A program made the translations under genes and the position numbers. From the NCBI GenBank assembly GCA_039935015.1, contig JBDTLC010000179.1:1-24570 (forward strand): a DNA stretch of 24,570 bases, given 5' to 3'. This document shows positions 7,890 to 15,175 of this stretch, piece by piece (the first letter of the stretch is position 1; every line of letters starts with the position of its first letter). The stretch is from Paralcaligenes sp039935015 (GTDB lineage Bacteria; Pseudomonadota; Gammaproteobacteria; Burkholderiales; Burkholderiaceae_B). The notes below the pieces were generated by a model. It ran no database searches. It was not told the origin of the DNA and saw nothing but the letters and a program-made list of their open reading frames with translations.

Positions 7890-7895
7890 AGTCAA
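7867..7895 (-). promoter_or_regulatory. Sigma-70 promoter of modABC
   Basis: On the minus strand: -35 TTGACT at 7890-7895, a 17-base spacer, and -10 TATATT at 7867-7872. The predicted start is near 7860, about 70 bases before the modA GTG. The -10 and spacer coincide with the ModE operator, which supports both calls. Confidence 0.75.
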
Positions 7896-7944
7896 CCCAA
7901 ACCGTATAGAATTGACTCACCATGTCCGGATATTCTTACCACCC

Positions 7945-8856
7945 ATGGAAGCCCTTTTGACCTTTTCTCCACCTGCTTCGATCGATTCATTTATAGACGC
8001 CATCTGGCTCGAAGACGGACTGGCCGCGAACACTCTGGCGGCCTATCGCCGGGACCTTACTTCTTTTGCTCAATGGCTGGCTGGTCACGGAGGCACTGGG
8101 TTGGACGCGGCACAGGCCGCGGATATCCAGGAATGGTTTGCAGCCCGGCATGCCGCCACCAAGGCCAGCACCTCGAACCGGCGCCTGGCTGCGCTAAAGC
8201 GGTATTACCTATGGGCTTTGCGCCAAGGCCGCGTAACTGGTGACCCGTGCCTCACCTTGCGCGCTGCCAAGCGCGTTGCCCGTTTCCCGAAAACCTTGTC
8301 CGAAGGCCAGGTCGAACAGTTGTTGCAAGCCCCTAACGAACGCACCGATCTGGGCCTGCGGGATCGGGCCATGCTGGAAACCCTGTACGCAACCGGTTTG
8401 CGTGTATCGGAACTGGTTAATTTAAAGCTGCTCGACGTCAGTCTGAACGAAGGCGTGGTACGCGTCATCATGGGCAAGGGTGGTAAAGACCGCCTAGTCC
8501 CAATGGGAGCCGAAGCCGCTTACTGGATAGAACAGTATTTGGCGCAAGCCCGTCCCGCCTTGCTCAAGTCCCGCCGCTGCGATGCCATTTTCGTGACGGC
8601 TCGGGCGGCAGCCATGACGCGCCAGTCATTCTGGCTGATCGTCAAGAAATACGCATTACAGGCCGATATACACACTCCCTTGTCCCCTCACGTTTTACGC
8701 CACGCATTTGCTACACACTTACTTAATCACGGGGCCGACCTGCGAGTAGTTCAGATGCTATTGGGGCACGCCGATATTTCAACCACACAGATTTATACTC
8801 ACGTTGCAAGCGAGCGCCTTAAGTCCTTGCACGCCAAACACCACCCACGCGCCTAA
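7945..8856 (+). CDS. xerD: Site-specific tyrosine recombinase XerD
   Basis: Tyrosine recombinase that, with XerC, resolves chromosome dimers at the terminus-proximal dif site, in the last step activated by FtsK. The 303-residue protein is close to the usual 298. SAM-like N-terminal DNA-binding domain: residues about 10-95 (LAANTLAAYRRDL, STSNRRLAALKRYY). Catalytic residues: Arg153 in ATGLRVSEL, Lys178 in the beta-hairpin GKGGKDR, His249 and Arg252 in HVLRHAFATHLL, His275 in LLGHADIST, and nucleophile Tyr284 in IYTHV. Start ATG at 7945 matches the family N-terminus; an in-frame TTG at 7912 is less likely. It is divergent from modA and followed 16 bases later by ybaK. It looks like the housekeeping enzyme, not an island integrase. 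Confidence 0.93.
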   Translation: MEALLTFSPPASIDSFIDAIWLEDGLAANTLAAYRRDLTSFAQWLAGHGGTGLDAAQAADIQEWFAARHAATKASTSNRRLAALKRYYLWALRQGRVTGDPCLTLRAAKRVARFPKTLSEGQVEQLLQAPNERTDLGLRDRAMLETLYATGLRVSELVNLKLLDVSLNEGVVRVIMGKGGKDRLVPMGAEAAYWIEQYLAQARPALLKSRRCDAIFVTARAAAMTRQSFWLIVKKYALQADIHTPLSPHVLRHAFATHLLNHGADLRVVQMLLGHADISTTQIYTHVASERLKSLHAKHHPRA

Positions 8857-8872
8857 AACGCGCTGATCCACC

Positions 8873-9367
8873 ATGAACAAGCCAAGACACGTTTCCGAAA
8901 CCCCTGCCACGCAATTCTTAAAGCAGCACAAAATTGCCTTTGACGAATATCCCTATGAGTATCTGGACCATGGGGGTGCCGCCGAAGCGGCGCGACAACT
9001 AGGCGTAGATCCACACGCAGTGGCGAAAACACTCATCATGGAAGATGAACACACCCATCCCCTGATCGTACTCATGCACGGCGACTGCGAGGTATCTACG
9101 AAAAACCTTGCTCGACAGATTGGTGCCAAAAAGATCGCCCCTTGCTCACCCGACGTCGCGCAAAAGCATTCGGGCTATCAGGTAGGTGGTACTTCGCCTT
9201 TTGGAACACGCAAAAAAATGCCGGTGTGGATAGAAGCAAGCCTGCTGGACTATCCCGTGATTTATCTCAATGGGGGGCGCAGGGGCTATATGATCAGCGT
9301 GCCGTCAGCAAGCCTGGCGGCCACGCTCAACGCCCAGCCCGTGCATGTGAATTTACCTAAAGCCTGA
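8873..9367 (+). CDS. ybaK: Cys-tRNA(Pro)/Cys-tRNA(Cys) deacylase, YbaK/EbsC type
   Basis: Trans-editing enzyme that hydrolyses mischarged Cys-tRNA(Pro) in the cytoplasm. The 164 residues cover one YbaK/aaRS-associated domain. Family patterns: TPATQFLKQHKIAFDEYPY at the N-terminus, AVAKTLIM near 50-57, the conserved Lys-containing STKNLARQIGAKKI (about 75-88), and SPDVAQKHSGYQVGGTSPFGTRK (about 92-114), which carries the typical GG.SPFG signature. It starts 16 bases after xerD with no clear Shine-Dalgarno and is probably co-transcribed with it. It ends 46 bases from the convergent lipoprotein gene. ProX and other YbaK relatives share the fold, but the GTSPFG block favours YbaK. Confidence 0.9.
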   Translation: MNKPRHVSETPATQFLKQHKIAFDEYPYEYLDHGGAAEAARQLGVDPHAVAKTLIMEDEHTHPLIVLMHGDCEVSTKNLARQIGAKKIAPCSPDVAQKHSGYQVGGTSPFGTRKKMPVWIEASLLDYPVIYLNGGRRGYMISVPSASLAATLNAQPVHVNLPKA

Positions 9368-9413
9368 ACGCATGCAGTTGCCGGGCGCGCCGCTCTACCC
9401 GCCGACCTGCACT

Positions 9414-9599
9414 TCAATAGTACGTCCCATAATAATAGGGACGATAATGGCGACGGGGGCGAACCACCACAACGGCCGGCGCATAAGGTCGAACCGCGAC
9501 GACTCCCGGGCTAACCACAACGGCCTGATGTCTGGGCACATAGACGGCGCAGCCACCTAACAGTGAAAATAATGCAACGACAATCAATGCTCTTTTCAC
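9414..9599 (-). CDS. Small predicted lipoprotein rich in Val, Pro, Arg and Tyr
   Basis: 61 residues from GTG at 9599, with GGAG placed eight bases upstream. Signal peptide KRALIVVALFSLLGGCAV: the lipobox LGGC puts the lipidated Cys at residue 17, with no Asp at +2, so outer-membrane sorting is expected if Lol rules apply. The mature part is short, with VVVSPGVVAVRP and a basic, tyrosine-rich tail (PRRHYRPYYYGTYY). I do not recognise a named family; similar short Pro/Tyr-rich lipoproteins are common in Burkholderiales. The Shine-Dalgarno plus lipobox argue that it is real. The 185 bases upstream, to the D-aminopeptidase stop, hold no confident promoter or terminator. Confidence 0.7.
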   Translation of the reverse strand: MKRALIVVALFSLLGGCAVYVPRHQAVVVSPGVVAVRPYAPAVVVVRPRRHYRPYYYGTYY

Positions 9600-9784
9600 G
9601 ATTTAAACTCCAGGATATTTCTTAGAGACACGGCACCGGCTAATTACGACCACCAGCACGATCGCAAAAGCAGACACCGTTTCTCGATGCAGTAGATAAT
9701 ATCCTTAAGGTGTTTAAATGCGAGGGCTTGAAGAAAAGCAGTTATTTCGCTGGGTTACGATGCGCTACACCGTGTTTTAAGCAT

Positions 9785-10603
9785 CTAACGCAGCATCGCT
9801 GACATGGCCGACAAGCAGTTGAGTATCCGAACAGCTGATTCAACCGTGTTCGCATGAAACCTTAACATCACTGCGTCGATACGCTCCAGCGCAGGCCACT
9901 GGCAAAATAAATCGGCCATGCCACTCGTTGTTGTAGTCAGCACGCATTCGACAGGTGCTTTGATGACGAAAGGCAGTGACTGGCCGACTCGCGACATCGC
10001 TTGTTCAGCGGCGCTACGTATTGCGGCTTGAGACGCACGTGGAGTCAGGGTACAGCCGCTGTTCAAGCCAGAGGCCTGTTTGGTCTCTACCCATATCGCA
10101 CTAGACAGGAGGCTTGCATTTTCTTTGATAAAGATATTATCGCCCGTACCCAGTACGACCGGAACACCCACTTCGCCAGCCAGCGCTGCATATAGCCCCG
10201 GCTCGCCCAGTTCAAGGCCATTGAATACGACACGAGAAAATGCGAAGCTGCTAATGGTGTGTGCCAATATCCCCCGACCCTGCGCGCGAGAATGGAATCC
10301 AATCATAAAGGCCGCATCGCAATCATATTCAAGCCCAGCCATCATGCCCAAATAACGTGGCTTACCTTGTATGCAACGCGCTCTTGCATCCAGATGATCG
10401 AGCAAAAGATTACGAAAGTTTCCATGTGAGTCATTCACCAGAACTTCGGTGGCGCCGCCGTCAAAAGCGCCCAAAATAGCCGCATTCGCTTCCTGTGTCA
10501 TCCACAGGCGAGCCCGCTCGTACTCTGGATTACCGGGGCGGGTCTGCTCAGAATGAAAAACGCCCGCAACACCCTCAATATCTACTGAAATTAAGATTCT
10601 CAC
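9785..10603 (-). CDS. M55-family D-aminopeptidase, DppA-like
   Basis: Zinc-dependent peptidase that removes N-terminal D-residues (D-Ala preference in Bacillus subtilis DppA). The 272 residues match DppA in length and in the position of its metal ligands: Asp8 and Glu10 in ISVDIEG, His60 in VNDSHGNF, His104 in MIGFHS, and a Glu in NGLELGEPGLYA (131 or 134). His115 in GILAHT lies where the family's catalytic His is expected. Start: GTG at 10603, one base after the upstream TAG, with GAGG just before it. It is the last gene of the peptide operon. No signal peptide is seen, so it would act on peptides after import. No clear terminator follows. Confidence 0.9.
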   Translation of the reverse strand: MRILISVDIEGVAGVFHSEQTRPGNPEYERARLWMTQEANAAILGAFDGGATEVLVNDSHGNFRNLLLDHLDARARCIQGKPRYLGMMAGLEYDCDAAFMIGFHSRAQGRGILAHTISSFAFSRVVFNGLELGEPGLYAALAGEVGVPVVLGTGDNIFIKENASLLSSAIWVETKQASGLNSGCTLTPRASQAAIRSAAEQAMSRVGQSLPFVIKAPVECVLTTTTSGMADLFCQWPALERIDAVMLRFHANTVESAVRILNCLSAMSAMLR

Positions 10604-10604
10604 A

Positions 10605-11669
10605 CTAAACCTCTGTCATGTTTAACCATTGCTGCCAATCCGGTATTAGATCTGCAATGCCAGTACGCCGATGTCCGTTTCGACCTCTGGTCGATTTAGC
10701 GCTCCATAATGCGTTCACTATGGCTTGCTCAACAGCCTCGGCACAGGCGTGAAACAAAGGGTCTAATAGGGCATCGTGCAATAACGCTACGCAGGGCATC
10801 TCGCGCTTAGGCGAATGCGGAATGGTGTAGGCCGTTGAAAAAGCCAAGGCAACATCGCCGCTGCCATGGCCAAATACTGATCCCATCCGGCTCAAGCCGA
10901 CGCCCGCGCGCAAAGACAAACGACGCAGTTGCCGCGAGTCAAGCGGTGCGTCGGTGGCGACCAGAATAATGATGGAGCCCTTTTCAGCCAAACCATCATA
11001 ATCGCCAACCTTTGCTTGCAAGCGTGGCCCGGCCAAATAGCCATCAAGCGTCAGCATGGGCAATTTGCCAAAGTTGGCCAGCACCAAAGCGCCTACCGTA
11101 TAAGCCTTGGCGCCCGACGTTTGTCGTGAGGCCGAGCCTATACCACCCTTAAGCTGAAAGCACGACATTCCTCGCCCCGCTCCCACGGCTCCTTGCTCAA
11201 AGTGCTGCTGCGCAGAACCGAACGCTACGAGATAATCTTGTTCGGTCAGCACCATCGCCTGAATGTCATTCAGGTAGCCATCGTTACACTCAAATACCAG
11301 CGGGTTGACCGTTGCCAGCGAGCGGCCAATTTCCGGGTTGGCGGCGATCGCCTGGCGCACCTGCCCCTGCGCCACCGCAGCAACGCTAAAGGTGTTGGTC
11401 AAGGCAATGGGAGTCTCAAGCACGCCCAGTTCATCGATTTGCAGCAATCCAATGCTTTTCGCGAAACCGTTCAAGACGGTGGTGGCCGCCGGAACCTTGT
11501 CTCGAAATAAATCTCCCCGATGAGGCCGTAATACCGTCACACCAGTTTGTATTTGCGCATTGGCGTACGTCGCATGACCCACCGTAATGCCTGGAACATC
11601 CGAGATCAAGTTCAAACGCCCGGGCTGCAATACCCCAATGCGAGGGGCGCTTCCTTTCATAACAGTCAT
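10605..11669 (-). CDS. P1-family N-terminal-nucleophile peptidase, DmpA/BapA-like
   Basis: Self-processing aminopeptidase of the DmpA/ornithine-acetyltransferase fold. Members cleave N-terminal D- or L-residues or beta-amino acids. The 354-residue precursor should split at Gly269-Ser270 in GHGSGDVALAFSTAY, leaving Ser270 as nucleophile. Other family marks: DVPGITVGHAT (24-34), GVTVLRPH, NTFSVAAVAQGQ, VNPLVFECNDGYLND and GAGRGMSCFQLKGGIGSASR (163-182). ATG at 11669 lies nine bases after the gsiD-like stop; an ATG three codons later is equally possible because neither has a strong ribosome site. No signal peptide, so probably cytoplasmic. Exact specificity (L-, D- or beta-) cannot be read from the sequence. 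Confidence 0.88.
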   Translation of the reverse strand: MTVMKGSAPRIGVLQPGRLNLISDVPGITVGHATYANAQIQTGVTVLRPHRGDLFRDKVPAATTVLNGFAKSIGLLQIDELGVLETPIALTNTFSVAAVAQGQVRQAIAANPEIGRSLATVNPLVFECNDGYLNDIQAMVLTEQDYLVAFGSAQQHFEQGAVGAGRGMSCFQLKGGIGSASRQTSGAKAYTVGALVLANFGKLPMLTLDGYLAGPRLQAKVGDYDGLAEKGSIIILVATDAPLDSRQLRRLSLRAGVGLSRMGSVFGHGSGDVALAFSTAYTIPHSPKREMPCVALLHDALLDPLFHACAEAVEQAIVNALWSAKSTRGRNGHRRTGIADLIPDWQQWLNMTEV

Positions 11670-11678
11670 TATCAGCGC

Positions 11679-12593
11679 TTATTTGGTATCAAGCTTGGGA
11701 TCAAGCGCATCGCGCAAGCCATCTCCCAGCAGATTAAATGCCAACACGGTCACGAATATGGCCAGGGCCGGAAAAATGGCCACATGTGGCGCCAGTACCA
11801 TATCGGATCGCGCCTCGTTCAACATGGCACCCCACTCGGGCGTAGGCGGCTGTGCTCCCAAACCCAAAAACGATAAGCTCGCCGCAGTAATAATCGAGGT
11901 GCCCACGCGCATGGTGCCATACACCACAATGGGCGAAATCGTACCTGGCAGGATATGCCGGAAAATAATCGTCCAGTCAGACGCGCCTACGCTACGCACC
12001 GCTTCGACATAGGTCATGTGCTTTATTGACAAAGTATTGCCGCGTACCAGACGCGCGAATGCCGGCACGCTGAATACGGCTACAGCCACAATCACATTGA
12101 TCATGCCCGACCCCATCGCAGCGACCACGCCAATTGCCAGAAGAATACCCGGAAAAGCCAGAAGTACATCGGATATCCGCATCGTAATTCGCTCCCACCA
12201 GCCTTCGTAATAACCTGCCATCAAACCCAGGAAGGTGCCCACAACGCCTCCGAGCGCAACGGACAGAAAACCGGCTGCCAGGGAAATCCGAGACCCCATC
12301 AATATCCGGCTGTAAATATCGCGCCCCAGCGAATCAACACCCAACCAATGTACCAACGACGGCCCAGCGTTTAGATAGTCATAATCGAAAAACTTCTCTG
12401 CGTCATAAGGAACAATCCAAGGAGCAATAATGGCCATGATGACCAAAAATATCAAAAACATTCCTGCCGCGACGGCCAGTTTCTGCTTGCGCAGCTTACG
12501 CCAGAACTCGGACCACGGCGTTCGGACTGTATTGGATAATTGCACGCCCATTGGGGCATGCGCCGTAATTTCTTCTTGAGCGATGGTATCCAT
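11679..12593 (-). CDS. gsiD: Peptide/glutathione ABC transporter permease, GsiD-like
   Basis: Inner-membrane permease of a Dpp/Opp-type importer. The 304 residues compare with 303 in E. coli GsiD. A cytoplasmic N-terminal stretch precedes the first membrane helix (AVAAGMFLIFLVIMAIIAPWI, split here at about 41-61). Then come the family's periplasmic HWLGVDSLGRDIYSRI (82-97), further hydrophobic segments, and the EAA loop YVEAVRSVGASDWTIIFRH with LP that contacts the ATPase. The C-terminus LLGDGLRDALDP is characteristic of DppC/OppC permeases. It starts eight bases after the gsiC-like stop, with GGGG upstream. The symbol rests on the gene order shared with E. coli iaaA-gsiABCD; a Dpp-type peptide range is equally possible. 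Confidence 0.88.
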   Translation of the reverse strand: MDTIAQEEITAHAPMGVQLSNTVRTPWSEFWRKLRKQKLAVAAGMFLIFLVIMAIIAPWIVPYDAEKFFDYDYLNAGPSLVHWLGVDSLGRDIYSRILMGSRISLAAGFLSVALGGVVGTFLGLMAGYYEGWWERITMRISDVLLAFPGILLAIGVVAAMGSGMINVIVAVAVFSVPAFARLVRGNTLSIKHMTYVEAVRSVGASDWTIIFRHILPGTISPIVVYGTMRVGTSIITAASLSFLGLGAQPPTPEWGAMLNEARSDMVLAPHVAIFPALAIFVTVLAFNLLGDGLRDALDPKLDTK

Positions 12594-12601
12594 TAATACC
12601 C

Positions 12602-13522
12602 CTATTTATATCGGATACCTGGATTGATCGCGCCGTACAACACATCGACCACCAGATTAATCGCAATGAACTCGAAAGAAAATAACAAGACCAGACCTTG
12701 TATGACGGGGTAATCTCGTGCGGTGACGGCGTCGATCAGCAAGCTGCCCATGCCCGGCCAGCTAAACACAACCTCGACCACAATCGACCCGCCCAGCAAA
12801 AACCCGAATTGCAGGCCCATCATGGTCACCACCGGAATCATGGCATTGCGCAAAGTATGCTTGGCCACGACCAAGTATTCAGATACTCCTTTGGCGCGAG
12901 CCGTGCGCACGTAGTCTTCTTGCATGACCTCAATGAATGAAGCCCGGGTAAAGCGTGCCATGACCGAAGCCACGGCTGCCCCCAGCGTGATAGATGGCAA
13001 AATATAATGACTGGGGCTCGATGCTCCTACAGTAGGTAGCCACCCCAATTGCACCGAAAAAATCTGTATCAGCACCATGCCTAGCGCAAACGCCGGGAAC
13101 GAAATCCCAGACACAGCCAAGGTCATACATAGTCGATCCGGCCAACGATTGCGCCACACAGAGGACACGATCCCGATCGTCATGCCAAAAATCACCGACC
13201 AAACCATGCTGATCAGCGTCAACCACATCGTAGGCATGAAGCGTTCGGCAATTACGGTTGCCACCGGGCGTTTCGTGCGCAACGACATGCCCAGATTGCC
13301 ATGCAGCAAATCCTCTACGTATCGGGTCAGCTGAACGGGCAACGACCTGTCCAATCCGAGCTCCTGGCGCACCAAATTTACGGTTTCCAGGTCAGCATCT
13401 TGCCCCGCAGCCAATCGGGCCGGATCACCCGGCAACATGCGCACAAAGAAAAACACGGCTAATACCACCAACAACAAAGTTGGAAGCATGCCTAGAACTC
13501 GTTTAACAATATAAGTGAACAT
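12602..13522 (-). CDS. gsiC: Peptide/glutathione ABC transporter permease, GsiC-like
   Basis: Second membrane subunit of the importer. The 306 residues equal E. coli GsiC. N-terminal helix IVKRVLGMLPTLLLVVLAV, then the DppB/OppB-type motif RMLPGDPARLAAG (about 28-40), ELGLDRSLPVQLTRYV, several membrane segments, and EAA loop YVRTARAKGVSEYLVVAKH (about 185-203). The C-terminus DVLYGAINPGIRYK is typical of the family. Start: ATG at 13522, preceded by AGGA with a six-base gap; the TTG one codon earlier is less likely. It follows gsiB by 52 bases holding a strong hairpin that may set a lower level of permease than of binding protein. Confidence 0.9.
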   Translation of the reverse strand: MFTYIVKRVLGMLPTLLLVVLAVFFFVRMLPGDPARLAAGQDADLETVNLVRQELGLDRSLPVQLTRYVEDLLHGNLGMSLRTKRPVATVIAERFMPTMWLTLISMVWSVIFGMTIGIVSSVWRNRWPDRLCMTLAVSGISFPAFALGMVLIQIFSVQLGWLPTVGASSPSHYILPSITLGAAVASVMARFTRASFIEVMQEDYVRTARAKGVSEYLVVAKHTLRNAMIPVVTMMGLQFGFLLGGSIVVEVVFSWPGMGSLLIDAVTARDYPVIQGLVLLFSFEFIAINLVVDVLYGAINPGIRYK

Positions 13523-13533
13523 CAAGGATCCTG

Positions 13534-13559
13534 TGTACGGGAGAAAACTCTCCCGTACA
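13534..13559 (-). repeat. Perfect 11-bp stem-loop between gsiB and gsiC
   Basis: On the transcribed strand, TGTACGGGAGA pairs with TCTCCCGTACA around a four-base GTTT loop. It lies 15 bases after the gsiB stop and ends a few bases before the gsiC Shine-Dalgarno. No U-tract follows, so it is unlikely to terminate transcription. Hairpins after binding-protein genes in ABC operons (malE-malF is the known example) protect the upstream mRNA and raise binding protein over permease. The function here is inferred. Confidence 0.8.
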
Positions 13560-13574
13560 TGTCACAAGGTTTAT

Positions 13575-15125
13575 TTACTGCTTTAGATCAATATCCCGAA
13601 AATAGAAGTTGCCGTCGGGCATGGTGTACATACCTGTGAGCTTCTTGCTTTTGGCTGAAATATTGCTGGGTACCGCTAAAAATGCCCAAGGTGCATCCTT
13701 CCAGACCCTCTCTTGTGCATCCTTGTAGATGGCCGCCTTTTGATTCCTGTCGGTGATGATCAAAGCCTTCGCAATATCGTCATCGACCTTGGCGTTTTTA
13801 TAATAAGCCGTGTTGTTCAAAACTGGAGGCCATGCCTTGGAATCGAGCAAAGGACGCAAAGCCCAATCGGCCTCACCGGTCGAAGACGACCAGCCCTGGT
13901 AAAGCATGCGCACCTTGGCGTCTTTAGGAGTTTGTACCTGCTGGACCTGCTGCACGCGTTGACCAGACTCTAGCACCTGCAGCGATACCTTGATTCCAAC
14001 CTGCGCCAGTTGCTGCTGCAAAAACTGCACAACCTTCACAGATGTCCCATCGTTATAGGCCGACCACAAGGTGCTGGTAAACCCATTAGGGTAACCGGCC
14101 TCTTTCAGCAAGGCCTTGGCCTTGACGGGATCGTAAGGCCATGGCTTCATTTTCACGCCATAATCTACGCTTGTTGGAACCACTCCGTCCATGGTGTCAC
14201 CGTAACCACCAAATGCGACCTTGATGAGTGCTTTCTTGTTAATAGCGTAATTAATGGCCTCGCGCACCTTCAGTTGATCGAACGGCTTTTCCAGCACATT
14301 GAAGGTTACGTACTTCACCGAAATCGACGGACTGACCACCACATCCAATTTGGGGTTTTTCTTCAGGATTTCCGCTTGCTCAAATGGCACGGGGTATACA
14401 AACTGCGCTTCACCCGTCTGCACCACCGCCGCACGCGTATTATTGTCGGTTACGGTACGAAATGTCAGGGTATCCAATTTTGGCAAGCCCTTGTCCCAGT
14501 AGCCAGCGAACTTCTTCACCTTTAAATATTCGGACGGCTTCCATTCAACGAATTCGAATGGGCCCGTGCCAACAGGGTGAAAAGCTATATCCTTACCGTA
14601 CTTTTTAAGCGCCGTGGGCGAAATCATCATCGCTGACGGGTGCGCCAACGAATTAATGAACGGTGAAAAGGGTTCAGTCAGAGTGATCTTGACTGTGTAC
14701 GGGTCTAGCGGCTCGACCGTTTTGATACGGTTGAACTGGCTGAACCGGGCCAAATGATTGGCCTTGTCCATGACCCTGTCCAGATTGGCTTTCACTGCAT
14801 CGGCGTTGAAATCCGTACCATCCTGAAATTTGACACCATGCCTTAATTTGATCGTGTAGATCATCCCGTCGGCACTAACGTCATAACCGGTGGCCAGTAA
14901 ATTGACGATTTTCAAATCCTTGTCGAAAGCAAATAGCCCTTCGTAATAAGACTTGCCCACCGCCATGCTCAAGGTGCTGTTGGTGTTGTATGGATCGAGC
15001 GAATCCACCGCTATAGGTACTGCGACAGTCACGTCTTTGGACGCTAATGCAACCGGCGCATTGAACACGCCAAACGCCAGCGCTGCCGCCGCAATCAGAC
15101 TAGTCGGCTTAAATTTTCTTAACAT
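13575..15125 (-). CDS. gsiB: Periplasmic peptide/glutathione-binding protein, GsiB-like (SBP family 5)
   Basis: Solute receptor of the importer, 516 residues against about 512 in E. coli GsiB. Signal peptide 1-28: basic LRKFK, hydrophobic core, ALA before SKD. SBP_bac_5 marks: IYTIKLRHGVKFQDGTDFNADAVK near 95-118, VGTGPFEFVEW near 180-190 and KVREAINYAINKKALI near 280. Start: ATG at 15125 has a perfect AGGAGG seven bases upstream (15133-15138), which rejects the longer frame to 15227. A local V-Q-Q repeat (VQQVQQVQ) is encoded by a 9-base tandem repeat at 13935-13955. It lies 50 bases after gsiA. Ligand could be glutathione, isopeptides or other peptides; sequence alone does not decide. Confidence 0.9.
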   Translation of the reverse strand: MLRKFKPTSLIAAAALAFGVFNAPVALASKDVTVAVPIAVDSLDPYNTNSTLSMAVGKSYYEGLFAFDKDLKIVNLLATGYDVSADGMIYTIKLRHGVKFQDGTDFNADAVKANLDRVMDKANHLARFSQFNRIKTVEPLDPYTVKITLTEPFSPFINSLAHPSAMMISPTALKKYGKDIAFHPVGTGPFEFVEWKPSEYLKVKKFAGYWDKGLPKLDTLTFRTVTDNNTRAAVVQTGEAQFVYPVPFEQAEILKKNPKLDVVVSPSISVKYVTFNVLEKPFDQLKVREAINYAINKKALIKVAFGGYGDTMDGVVPTSVDYGVKMKPWPYDPVKAKALLKEAGYPNGFTSTLWSAYNDGTSVKVVQFLQQQLAQVGIKVSLQVLESGQRVQQVQQVQTPKDAKVRMLYQGWSSSTGEADWALRPLLDSKAWPPVLNNTAYYKNAKVDDDIAKALIITDRNQKAAIYKDAQERVWKDAPWAFLAVPSNISAKSKKLTGMYTMPDGNFYFRDIDLKQ

Positions 15126-15175
15126 CGTCACTCCTCCTGGAACCATAAATAATAAAAAAATACTACTTCGCACTT

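Noticed and set aside
7945..8856. Tyrosine recombinase considered as the integrase of a genomic island
   Set aside because: Length and catalytic motifs are those of housekeeping XerD; no tRNA, attachment-site repeats or phage genes are nearby.
9718..9780. 20-residue open frame beginning MRGLEEKQLF, briefly considered a transposase N-terminal remnant
   Set aside because: Too short, no Shine-Dalgarno, and the resemblance to transposase starts is only a few residues.
9740..9790. Partial stem (GATGC with GCATC) after the D-aminopeptidase gene considered as its terminator
   Set aside because: The stem is short and interrupted and no T-run follows on the minus strand.
14010..14525. 171-residue plus-strand frame opposite gsiB
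   Set aside because: Antisense shadow of the binding-protein gene; no recognisable family or upstream ribosome site.
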